Below are positions 8,117 through 16,039 of a DNA stretch of 64,000 nt, in pieces (the stretch's first letter is position 1; each line of letters begins with the position of its first letter). The translations under genes were made by a program, and so were the position numbers. Under the pieces are notes generated by a model. That model worked only from the letters and a program-made list of their open reading frames with translations, had not been told where the DNA came from and did no database searches. Origin of the DNA: an uncultured Eubacteriales bacterium (GTDB lineage: Bacteria > Bacillota > Clostridia > Oscillospirales > Acutalibacteraceae); NCBI GenBank assembly GCA_934446475.1, contig CAKSEH010000007.1, forward strand, positions 1 to 64,000, in the 5' to 3' direction.

Positions 8117-10099
8117 TTATGAAATATCGGCATCTTCAAGATAAAGATACCCGTTTTCGGAAATATAATCCTTTCTTCCCATAAGATTGTCACCGAGCAG
8201 AAGCTCAAACATTTCCGATGTTTGCTCTGCGTCTTCGGGAAGCACCTTGATAAGGCGCCTCGTCTCGGGATTCATAGTGGTAAGATTCATCATATCCGGC
8301 TGGTTTTCGCCGAGTCCCTTGGAACGCTGAATGGTATGCTTTTCCTTGCCTATTTTTTCAAGAATTTCTTTTTTCTCGTTTTCGTCATATGCAAAATATG
8401 TCATACTCTTGGTGCCGATTTCGTAAAGCGGTGTTTCGGCAATAAACACCCTGCCTTCGTTTATAAGCGTCGGCATAAGCCGATAGATCATTGTCAGGAT
8501 AAGCGTTCTGATATGAAAACCGTCAACATCGGCATCGGTACATATTATAACCTTATTCCATCTCAAATTTGCAATATCGAAATTTGACAGAGATTTATTA
8601 GCCTTTGATTTAACTTCCACTCCGCATCCTAAGACTTTTAAAAGGTCGGTTATTACATCGCTTTTGAAAATCTTATCGTATTCCGCTTTAAGGCAGTTGA
8701 GTATTTTTCCTCTCACCGGCATTATCGCCTGATAAGAAGCGTCCCTTGCAAGCTTACAGGAACCCAGCGCCGAATCGCCCTCAACTATATAAAGTTCCCT
8801 CTCCGTAACATCTCTGCTTCGGCAATCAACAAACTTCTGAACCCTATCCGCTATCGAATTGCCGACCGAAAGAGTCTTTTTAAGATTTATCCTTTCTCTC
8901 TCGCTGCGTTCTCTGCTGCGCTTATTAACAAGAACCTGATCGGCTATTTTATCGGCGTCCGCCTTGTTTTCTATAAAATATATTTCAAGCTGATGACGCA
9001 AAAATTCGGTCATAGCCTCGCATATAAATTTGTTTGTTATCGATTTTTTGGTCTGGTTTTCATACGATGTAAGTGTAGAAAACGACGATATAACAAGCAC
9101 CATACATTCCTCAACATCGGAAAATGTTATCTTGCTTTCGCCAGATTTATACTTACCCGCTTGCTTGATGTAGGCATCTATCTGTGAAACGAATGCGCTC
9201 CTGACAGCCTTTTCGGGTGCGCCGCCGTATTCAAGCCAGCTTGAGTTATGATAGTATTCTTTTAATGTCTTAACATTTGAAAAACACAGCGCCGCATTTA
9301 TTTTCACTTTATATTCGGGTTTATCGTCCCTGTCCCTGCCCTTGCGCTCGGTGTGCCAAAGCTGAACGGGGGTGAGCCTGTCCTCCCCTACAAACTCCGA
9401 AACATAATCGGCAATACCGTTATTATAAACTATCTCGGTCTGTAAAAATCTTGCTCCCTGCTGCTCTCTGAAAACAAAAAGCAAACCGTCGTTAACAACA
9501 GCCTGACGCTTTAGGGTATCAAGAAAATATTCGGGCGGAATTTTAATATCGGTGAAAACATCGATATCGGGACGCCACTTTATTTTGGTTCCCGTATCTT
9601 TGCCGGAATACTCCTCCCTTTTAAGACCTCCCACATTGTATCCCTTTTCAAAATGGAGGTTATACTTATATCCGTCCCTTTTTATCTCAACATCCATATA
9701 TTCGGAGGAATACTGTGTTGAGCAAAGACCGAGACCGTTAAGGCCTACGGAAAACTCATAGTTATCCCCTTCGTTGGTGTTGTATTTACCGCCGGCGTAA
9801 AGCTCGCAGAACAGCAGTTCCCAGTTATAGCATTTTTCGTTATTGTTATAATCTACGGGTGCGCCTCTGCCGAAATCCTGCACCTCAACGGAATTATCGG
9901 AATAAAGGGTAACTATTATCTTTTTACCGTATCCCTCTCTCGCTTCATCTATGGAATTTGATATTATTTCAAATGCCGAATGTTCGCAGCCGTCAATACC
10001 GTCCGACCCGAAAATAACACCGGGGCGTTTTCTTACTCTGTCCGGACCTTCAAGCTTTTTGATACTTTCATTACCGTAATCGGTGTTCTTCTTAGCCAA
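8117..10099 (-). CDS. parE: type IIA topoisomerase B subunit (topoisomerase IV-like ParE)
   Basis: About 660 aa with a GHKL ATPase domain (FEIISNSIDEA, VQDFGRGAPVD, GLNGLGLCS), a transducer domain with the QTK loop (ENQTKKSI) and a TOPRIM domain (YIVEGDSALGSCKLARDA, TDADVDGFHIRTLIL). Family-invariant catalytic residues are present. The stretch normally reading GLHHLVxEIVDNS is changed to GCEHSAFEIISNS. I prefer the TTG at 10099 because AAGGGAAG lies about 6 bp upstream. A TTG at 10117 would put that site inside the gene. It precedes parC by 17 bp and forms the ATPase half of the enzyme. Confidence 0.85.
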   Translation of the reverse strand: MAKKNTDYGNESIKKLEGPDRVRKRPGVIFGSDGIDGCEHSAFEIISNSIDEAREGYGKKIIVTLYSDNSVEVQDFGRGAPVDYNNNEKCYNWELLFCELYAGGKYNTNEGDNYEFSVGLNGLGLCSTQYSSEYMDVEIKRDGYKYNLHFEKGYNVGGLKREEYSGKDTGTKIKWRPDIDVFTDIKIPPEYFLDTLKRQAVVNDGLLFVFREQQGARFLQTEIVYNNGIADYVSEFVGEDRLTPVQLWHTERKGRDRDDKPEYKVKINAALCFSNVKTLKEYYHNSSWLEYGGAPEKAVRSAFVSQIDAYIKQAGKYKSGESKITFSDVEECMVLVISSFSTLTSYENQTKKSITNKFICEAMTEFLRHQLEIYFIENKADADKIADQVLVNKRSRERSERERINLKKTLSVGNSIADRVQKFVDCRSRDVTERELYIVEGDSALGSCKLARDASYQAIMPVRGKILNCLKAEYDKIFKSDVITDLLKVLGCGVEVKSKANKSLSNFDIANLRWNKVIICTDADVDGFHIRTLILTMIYRLMPTLINEGRVFIAETPLYEIGTKSMTYFAYDENEKKEILEKIGKEKHTIQRSKGLGENQPDMMNLTTMNPETRRLIKVLPEDAEQTSEMFELLLGDNLMGRKDYISENGYLYLEDADIS

Positions 10100-10146
10100 C
10101 TGATACTTCCCTTTCAAAAATACTTAGATATAACAATATAAAATAC

Positions 10147-10176
10147 ATTATACACCGCATATTGTGTTTTAGTCAA
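10147..10176 (-). promoter_or_regulatory. sigma-A promoter of the parE-parC operon
   Basis: Minus strand TTGACT (10171-10176) and TATAAT (10147-10152) with an 18-bp spacer, placing the start about 40 bp before parE. It probably also drives valS and folC by readthrough. Confidence 0.7.
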
Positions 10177-10224
10177 GAGTTGATAACAAAATCGCACAGA
10201 CAATACAAAACCGAAAGCAAAATT

Positions 10225-10294
10225 CTTTGCGTGGTTTGCAATCAGCCGCAAGCCCTGCCCCTTTTAGGCAAAGCAGAGCGTTGTTCCGATTTAA
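10225..10294 (+). repeat. dispersed structured repeat, copy A (3' half only)
   Basis: About 70 bp matching the right half of the five-copy repeat. It begins at CTTTGCGTGG, carries GCAAGCCCTGCCCC and TAGGCAAAGCAGAGCGTTG, and ends in TTCCGATTTAAA. It points along the plus strand although both flanking genes are on the minus strand. It sits between the M23 gene terminator and the parE promoter. The left half of the repeat is absent; the 50 bp to its left are not recognisably related. Confidence 0.8.
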
Positions 10295-10295
10295 A

Positions 10296-10340
10296 CAAAA
10301 AATCCGCAGGGTAAACAGACCTAAGCCATACCCTGCGGAT
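10296..10340 (-). terminator. rho-independent terminator of the M23 peptidase gene
   Basis: Perfect 11-bp stem ATCCGCAGGGT / ACCCTGCGGAT with a loop of about 18 nt, followed on the minus strand by TTTTTTG. It lies 17 bp past the stop codon. Confidence 0.85.
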
Positions 10341-10356
10341 AAATCAAAGCCGAAAA

Positions 10357-11604
10357 TCAATCTATATTTATATACGGTGCCGGATCAACATTGCTTCCGT
10401 TAACCTTAACCTCAAAGTGCAGGTGGTTTGCAGTTGAATTTCCGGTGCAGCCGACAAGCGCTATAACATCGCCCGCAGAGACCTTATCACCCTTTGAGCA
10501 GCAAAGAGCCGAAGCGTGTCCGTATCTTGTAACGATACCGTTTCCGTGATCTATATCAACACAGTTGCCGTAACCGCTCTTCCAGCCGGAAAATATAACC
10601 GTTCCCGATGAAACAGCGAAAATGCTCGTACCCTTAGGAGCGCAGATATCAACGCCTTTATGATTTCTGCCGTCGCCGTAATAAGAGGAAATTTTAAATG
10701 TGCCCTTAGGGAGAGGAAAAATAAATCCGGAGTTGCGGGCTGCTATCTTCTGAGCCTGAGTCGCCACGCTTTTAGCAGTTCCCACTTTAACGATTCTCTC
10801 TACAGGCTCAGAAACTACGCCGTCCGACAAGGTTACTCTCTCAGTTGCTTCGCCGTTTATATAAGTAACTGTTTCAACCGTCCTTCTGAGTCCCTTACTG
10901 CCTGCCTGAACGACTTCGCTCTCTCCACGCATCATATCCGCAGTTTGGATATTTACGGTTTTGTTTGCAATTTCCGTATCGGTTACAACTGTTGCAACTG
11001 TTTTAACCGGAACCGCCGATATAAGTTCCTTTGCATAATCCGCACTGTCAAACCCGTTTTGCACATAGTAACCTTTTTTTATTTCTACTTGCTTTTCGTA
11101 CTCGCAAACCGACTCGTTTCCGGATACTTTAAAACTATCTTTATGCTGCTGCACAAACAATTCTATATCAGAATCTGCAACGCAGGCTACAGCCTGACCG
11201 TCTATCCTTACTTCATAGCCTTCAACTATCTTATCGGTATGCTCGATTATAGCCTCTGCAACCTCGGTATCGCTGCTTATGTTATTATCCAAAACAACCG
11301 CAACCGCATACTCAGGCTCTTCCACGGCACGCTCGACCTCTGCACCGTAAGAGCTTACCTTTGTTTTAACTATGTTGACCGCAGTATCAAACTGGGATTT
11401 ATCCTTAACTGTTGCTATCACTTTTCCGCCGTAATTAACCTTATAGGCGACCCTCACGCCTGAAGCGCCGAGTCCCACCAGAACGGCAAGCGCCGAAACT
11501 ATGAGAAATGCGCAAACTTTATAAGATTTTTTCAGCGCTTTGATTTTATTAAATAAAGCGGCCGCCGAGTTTACAACAGATTCGGCCGTCTTGTTAAACT
11601 TCAT
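10357..11604 (-). CDS. membrane-anchored G5 domain / M23 peptidase
   Basis: 415-aa secreted or membrane-anchored peptidoglycan hydrolase. A cytoplasmic basic segment is followed by one transmembrane helix (residues 30-50). A long linker region comes next, with a G5-like domain (about residues 210-270, ending RTVETVTYINGEATERVTLSDGVV). The C-terminus is a lysostaphin-type M23 domain with zinc ligands in NHKGVD and HLHFEV. Such enzymes cut peptide cross-links in peptidoglycan, and the G5 domain is thought to bind wall sugars. It is monocistronic, with its own promoter and terminator. The promoter carries a WalR-like box, which would fit regulation by the cell-wall two-component system. Confidence 0.9.
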   Translation of the reverse strand: MKFNKTAESVVNSAAALFNKIKALKKSYKVCAFLIVSALAVLVGLGASGVRVAYKVNYGGKVIATVKDKSQFDTAVNIVKTKVSSYGAEVERAVEEPEYAVAVVLDNNISSDTEVAEAIIEHTDKIVEGYEVRIDGQAVACVADSDIELFVQQHKDSFKVSGNESVCEYEKQVEIKKGYYVQNGFDSADYAKELISAVPVKTVATVVTDTEIANKTVNIQTADMMRGESEVVQAGSKGLRRTVETVTYINGEATERVTLSDGVVSEPVERIVKVGTAKSVATQAQKIAARNSGFIFPLPKGTFKISSYYGDGRNHKGVDICAPKGTSIFAVSSGTVIFSGWKSGYGNCVDIDHGNGIVTRYGHASALCCSKGDKVSAGDVIALVGCTGNSTANHLHFEVKVNGSNVDPAPYINID

Positions 11605-11628
11605 ATGGTGTCGCTCCTTAGACTTAAA

Positions 11629-11677
11629 GATTACAAGTTTGTAACACTATTATACCAAAAGATTACAAAATTGCAAC
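11629..11677 (-). promoter_or_regulatory. M23 gene promoter with duplicated dyad / WalR-like box
   Basis: Minus strand TTGCAA (11671-11676) and TATAAT (11649-11654), spacer 16 bp. Two near-identical 17-mers on the plus strand, GATTACAAGTTTGTAAC (11629-11645) and GATTACAAAATTGCAAC (11661-11677), lie 32 bp apart, three helical turns, on either side of the -10. On the minus strand the first reads TGTTAC-N5-TGTAAT, matching the WalR consensus TGTWAH-N5-TGTWAH. The second keeps only one half-site. The match is seen directly; WalR control is inference. Confidence 0.55.
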
Positions 11678-11720
11678 CTTTTTCTTTAAAAAAGCTTAAA
11701 GAAATTTAAGGTAAAATTAA

Positions 11721-11760
11721 AAAAAGCCTTAAAAACGGCATTTCAGCTGTTTTTAAGGCG
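11721..11760 (-). terminator. rho-independent terminator of recG
   Basis: Perfect 11-bp stem GCCTTAAAAAC / GTTTTTAAGGC followed on the minus strand by a long T tract. The 5' arm is formed by the last codons of recG. Confidence 0.9.
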
Positions 11761-13770
11761 CTTGTAAAGATCTGATATTTCGGTTTTAAGAGCAGCATTT
11801 TCAGGCTTTTTAAGCTTAGGGTCGTTTGCAACGAGTTCCTCAGCCGCAGAGCCTGCGATCCGAAGAGCGGCGGCATCGGCAGATATATCGGCTATGCGCA
11901 TCGGCGGCAGGCCGTGCTGACGGTCGCCCAAAAAGTCCCCCGGTCCTCTCAGTTTCAAATCCTCGTCGGCAATTTCAAACCCATTTGAGCTGTGAGTTAT
12001 AATTGAGAGGCGTTTTTTTGTGTCACTGCCGTCAGAATCCGATATAAGGATACAGGTAGACTTATAACCGCCTCTCCCTATCCTGCCTCTTAACTGATGA
12101 AGCTGGGAAAGTCCGAACCGTTCTGCGTTTTCAATAAGCATTATAGCTGCGTTAGGAACATCGATACCTACCTCTATAACCGTGGTGCATACAAGCAGAT
12201 CAATTTCTCCTAAAGCAAAAGAACGCATAATTTTTTCCTTATCCTTAGGCTTCATTTTTCCGTGAAGCAGGCCTACATTATATGCCGCAAATTCCTTTTC
12301 GCTGATACCCGCATAATAGTCTTCGGCACTGAGTTGAGACGGGTCGTCTCCTCCCTCAACGGCGGGGCATACTATATACCCTTGTCTGCCCTCTTCTATA
12401 TGCTTTTTTATATAGTTATACGCCCGTTGTCTTAAGGCGCTTCCTACAAGATACGTGTCAACGCCCTGTCTTCCTTTCGGATATTCGTTTACTGTGCTTA
12501 TATCAAGATCGCCGTAAAGCACCATTGCAACGGTCCCGGGTATCGGTGTTGCGGACATAACAAGAGTATGCGGATAAAGTCCCTTTTCGGTAAGTGCGGT
12601 GCGCTGTGAGACTCCGAATCTATGCTGTTCGTCAGTAATCACAAGTCCGAGATTCAAAAATTCGGTATCTTCCGTAATAAGTGCGTGAGTTCCGATCGCA
12701 ATATCGTAAACACCTGCAGAAAGTCCCTGTTTAACGGCGTTTTTCTTTGACTTCGGCACTGAACCCGTGAGGAGACAAATTTTAATGTCTGTGTTTTCAA
12801 ACAACCTGCAAAGTCCGTTATAATGCTGTTCGGCAAGTATTTCCGTCGGAACCATAAGCGCCGCCTGCATCCCGTTTTTCACAACGGTATACATAAGCGC
12901 CTGTGCAACCGCAGTTTTTCCTGAGCCGACATCGCCCTGAACAAGTCTGTTCATACTTTTTCCCGAACGCATATCAAGAACTGCGTCTTTAATTGCGGTT
13001 TTTTGAGCATTTGTTAGCTCAAACGGCAAAAGAGAAGCAAATTCGGCGGTATAATCATTTTTAATAACACAGGGCGACAGCTTTCTATGGCTCTTTTTAA
13101 GAAGCATAAGTCCCGTTTGAAGAACGAAAAGTTCCTCGAAAACAAGTCTTTTCCTTGCAACCTCAAGTGCCTCCCTGCTTTTCGGGAAGTGAATATTCAA
13201 AATTGCGGTTGATAAATCGCAAAGTCCGTTATCTTCAAGAATTTTCTGCGGAATAGGATCATCCGGGCTGCAAACCGAAAGTGCATTCTTTACAAGGTTT
13301 TTCAAGGAAGAAGAGCTCATTTTTTTTGAAGCTCGATATATCGGCTCTATACCGGCAGTCCCCACTTCTTTTATTTCCGGGGACGACATTTCTGCGTAAA
13401 ATCCTTTCTCGTTTACTTTTCCGAGAAAAAGGTATTCTCTGCCTGTTTTAAGCTTTGCGGCAAGATAAGGAACATTAAAAAGCGTTACGGTCATACTCTG
13501 CGAACCGTCCGCAACATTAAATCTGTAAAGCGTCATATTCCGCCTTACAAAATGTTCCTTTATTTCGGTTATTATTTCCGCTCTTATGCAGACTTTGCCT
13601 CCTGCAGCCGCCGCTTTTGATATCGGGGTTATAACGGTATAATCCTCATACGCTCTCGGATAAAAACGCAAAAGGGCACCGATGGTATCGATGCCCATAT
13701 CCGATAATACTGCGGCTCGGCGTTCGCCTACGCCCTTTAAAAACCTGATGTCGGTATTTATATCTGACAT
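11743..13770 (-). CDS. recG: ATP-dependent DNA helicase RecG
   Basis: 675 aa. An N-terminal OB-fold wedge domain (about residues 1-140; FLKGVGERRAAVLSDMGI at the start) is followed by the helicase core: Walker A GDVGSGKTAVAQAL, a DEQH box (ITDEQHRFGV), SATPIPGT and motif VI QLHQLRGRIGRGGY. It reverses stalled replication forks and branch-migrates Holliday junctions. It is the last gene of yloU-yloV-recG, a standard Firmicutes order, 11 bp after yloV. Confidence 0.96.
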   Translation of the reverse strand: MSDINTDIRFLKGVGERRAAVLSDMGIDTIGALLRFYPRAYEDYTVITPISKAAAAGGKVCIRAEIITEIKEHFVRRNMTLYRFNVADGSQSMTVTLFNVPYLAAKLKTGREYLFLGKVNEKGFYAEMSSPEIKEVGTAGIEPIYRASKKMSSSSLKNLVKNALSVCSPDDPIPQKILEDNGLCDLSTAILNIHFPKSREALEVARKRLVFEELFVLQTGLMLLKKSHRKLSPCVIKNDYTAEFASLLPFELTNAQKTAIKDAVLDMRSGKSMNRLVQGDVGSGKTAVAQALMYTVVKNGMQAALMVPTEILAEQHYNGLCRLFENTDIKICLLTGSVPKSKKNAVKQGLSAGVYDIAIGTHALITEDTEFLNLGLVITDEQHRFGVSQRTALTEKGLYPHTLVMSATPIPGTVAMVLYGDLDISTVNEYPKGRQGVDTYLVGSALRQRAYNYIKKHIEEGRQGYIVCPAVEGGDDPSQLSAEDYYAGISEKEFAAYNVGLLHGKMKPKDKEKIMRSFALGEIDLLVCTTVIEVGIDVPNAAIMLIENAERFGLSQLHQLRGRIGRGGYKSTCILISDSDGSDTKKRLSIITHSSNGFEIADEDLKLRGPGDFLGDRQHGLPPMRIADISADAAALRIAGSAAEELVANDPKLKKPENAALKTEISDLYKRLKNS

Positions 13771-13781
13771 AAATTTTTATC

Positions 13782-15449
13782 TCACTCAACGGAAATAATG
13801 AAGTAATAAATCGGCTGACCGCCGTTTACGAATGTTATTTCTGTTTTATCGCCGTATTTTGCGGTTATCTGTTCTTCTATTTCGGCAGCCTGTTCATCGG
13901 TAACATCCTCGCCGTAAATAACGGTTACAAACTCGCTGCTTTTCTTTATCATTTGCTTTAAAAGACGCATAACGGTTTTTGAAAGGTCGGTATCCGTAAA
14001 TGAAACCTTATTTTCAAGCAGTGCTAACAGTTCGCCCTTTTTAATGGAATGACCGTCAAAATCGGAATCCCTTGCGGCAAATGTTATCTGACCCGTCGCT
14101 ATATTTTCGGAAGCTTTTTGCATTGCAATTGCATTTGCCTCTGCATCGGACTCGGGGTCAAAACCGAGCATTGCCGATATGCCCTGAGGTATAGTTCTCG
14201 TATGAAGGACTATAACCTTTCTCGTGCTTATCGGAATGGTCTGCTCGGCAGCCATTATTATATTTTTGTTGTTCGGAAGAACAAAAACAGTCTGTGCGGG
14301 AGTGCTCTCTACCGCTCTTAAAATATCGTCGGTACTGGGATTCATCGTTTGTCCTCCGCCGACTATAACATCTGCGCCGAGGTCCTTAAACAGCTCCGAT
14401 ATGCCGTCTCCTGCGCAAACCGAAACAAAACCGACTTCTTTCGTTATTTCAACCGGTTTTATTTCTTCGGTAAGGTCGGCATTTTTCGACGGACGTTTCT
14501 TTGCCGCCTCGGCATCGTGTTTTGCCCGTTCGTGCTGATCTCTCATATTCTCTATCTTGAGATGAACCAACTGACCGAAACCGAGAGCGTTTTCAATTGC
14601 ATTTCCCGGATGGTCCGTATGAACGTGGACTTTGATTATTTCCTCATCGTCAACAACAACTACGCAGTCACCTATCGACTCAAGATAAGCCCTCAACTCG
14701 GAAGGCTGTTTATCGCACTGCGCCCTGTTTACTATAAATTCGGTGCAGTATGTGAATGTTATTTCGGTTTCAAATTCGCCTGCGGCGTTTTTGGAAACTT
14801 CCTCTTCGGGTTCGTCGGCCGATGTTTCTGATTTAACTATGATACCGTCTTTGAACACGGACATCATACCTTCAAGGATAAGGACAAATCCCCTGCCGCC
14901 TGCGTCAACAACGCCTGCTTTTTTAAGCACCGGCAAAAGTTCGGGTGTCTGCTCAAGCGCTTCCTTTGCGCCTTCGATAGCAGCTGCAAAAACCGTGAGT
15001 TCGTCCCCGCCTTCGTCGGCAGCGGCTCTCGCTCTCTCGCTTGCAACACGGGCAACCGTAAGAATAGTGCCCTCCGTCGGTTTCATAACAGCTTTGTATG
15101 CTCCTTCAACGCCGAGCTCGAACGCCCTTGCGAGATTTTCGGGAGTAACAAACTCATCGTCGCCTATGCCCTTTGCAAATCCCCTGAAGAGAAGAGAGGT
15201 TATAACGCCCGAATTTCCTCTTGCGCCTCTTAAAAGCGCAGAAGCATTAACAGCGGCCACCTTTCCCGCAGTCGCTCCCTCAAGCTTTGAAAGCTCCCTT
15301 ACGGAATTTGCAACAGTCATCGACATATTCGTACCCGTATCACCGTCCGGCACGGGGAATATATTAAGATCATCAACCTTCTTGCGGTTATTAGAAAGAT
15401 TGTTTGCGGCGGAAATTACAGCATCCCGCAGCGTGTTTCCGTTAATCAA
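13782..15449 (-). CDS. DAK2 domain protein YloV / FakA-like fatty acid kinase
   Basis: 555 aa. The N-terminal DhaL-type nucleotide domain begins NIFPVPDGDTGTNMSMTV, whose aspartates bind the Mg-ATP pair in this family. A middle domain and a C-terminal FakB-interacting domain follow (GGGQTMNPSTDDIL, VFVLPNNKNIIMAAEQT). Homologues such as FakA phosphorylate fatty acids presented by FakB. No fakB is visible in this window. The gene follows yloU, the usual arrangement. The start codon choice is supported by AAAGGAGTG upstream. Confidence 0.88.
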   Translation of the reverse strand: MINGNTLRDAVISAANNLSNNRKKVDDLNIFPVPDGDTGTNMSMTVANSVRELSKLEGATAGKVAAVNASALLRGARGNSGVITSLLFRGFAKGIGDDEFVTPENLARAFELGVEGAYKAVMKPTEGTILTVARVASERARAAADEGGDELTVFAAAIEGAKEALEQTPELLPVLKKAGVVDAGGRGFVLILEGMMSVFKDGIIVKSETSADEPEEEVSKNAAGEFETEITFTYCTEFIVNRAQCDKQPSELRAYLESIGDCVVVVDDEEIIKVHVHTDHPGNAIENALGFGQLVHLKIENMRDQHERAKHDAEAAKKRPSKNADLTEEIKPVEITKEVGFVSVCAGDGISELFKDLGADVIVGGGQTMNPSTDDILRAVESTPAQTVFVLPNNKNIIMAAEQTIPISTRKVIVLHTRTIPQGISAMLGFDPESDAEANAIAMQKASENIATGQITFAARDSDFDGHSIKKGELLALLENKVSFTDTDLSKTVMRLLKQMIKKSSEFVTVIYGEDVTDEQAAEIEEQITAKYGDKTEITFVNGGQPIYYFIISVE

Positions 15450-15483
15450 AAATAAACACTCCTTTTAGTGCAAAGCCCGAAAT

Positions 15484-15840
15484 TCATTCGATTATTCCGT
15501 CAACCTTGACGACAACACGGTCTACGGTTATACCGGTTATATCTTTAACGGCATACTTTACCTTTTCGGTTATACTTGCCGCTATTGCGTTGATATTCAT
15601 ACCGTAAGTAACCACTATATGGAGCTCAACGTTCAAACGGTCCGCATTTCCCGAAACCTTAATTCCGGTGTCCTCCGACCTGCGGCCCGATATGAGCCTC
15701 AGCAATTTTTGTTTTCCTGTGCTCGGCATCATACCGACAACACCGAAACAAGAGGTTACTTCGCTGCCTATGAGCTTTGAGAGATACGCCTCGCTTATGC
15801 TTATCTTTCCTGTAAGTGTTTCATAGGATATCATAAACAA
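15484..15840 (-). CDS. Asp23/Gls24 family protein YloU
   Basis: 118 aa, single Asp23 domain. Its alternating hydrophobic pattern and the repeated VVVKVDG / IHVVVTYG-like strands are typical. Family members are small cytoplasmic or envelope-associated proteins linked to cell-wall stress, with no known catalytic activity. It pairs with yloV downstream (34-bp gap). AGGGAGGA precedes the start. Confidence 0.85.
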   Translation of the reverse strand: MFMISYETLTGKISISEAYLSKLIGSEVTSCFGVVGMMPSTGKQKLLRLISGRRSEDTGIKVSGNADRLNVELHIVVTYGMNINAIAASITEKVKYAVKDITGITVDRVVVKVDGIIE

Positions 15841-15874
15841 ATCCTCCCTATAAATATGATTTTTACTGTTTTTT

Positions 15875-16039
15875 TAATCGGAGCAACACCCCGGCAATGC
15901 TAACAAGGATCAGGTTTTGCGACTGATTGCAAGCAATGCAGCGGAACATCGGCTCCTCAGTCTTTGACGTGGGGGTATAATCTCCCGCATCAAAACCTGA
16001 AATGTAATCCGCCTTAAGAAGCGGGAGACATCTGCGTTA
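15875..16039 (-). repeat. dispersed structured repeat, copy B
   Basis: About 165 bp, oriented along the minus strand like its neighbours. Reading that strand it starts TAACGCAGATG, then has a CCGC/GCGG hairpin, a long stem around GGTTTTGATGCGGGAG / CCCCCACGTCAAAGACT, a GGAGC / GTTCC hairpin, and ends TTGCTCCGATT. It is a divergent but full-length member of the five-copy family. Its left end runs into the 3' end of the upstream binding-protein gene and supplies that gene's last codons and stop. Confidence 0.85.

Noticed and set aside
15890..15965. TPP (thiamine) riboswitch-like words GGATCAGGTT and CTCAG
   Set aside because: They occur only in repeat copy B, in a part that differs in the other four copies; the TPP core order and the conserved purine-rich junction are missing, and no thiamine gene follows.
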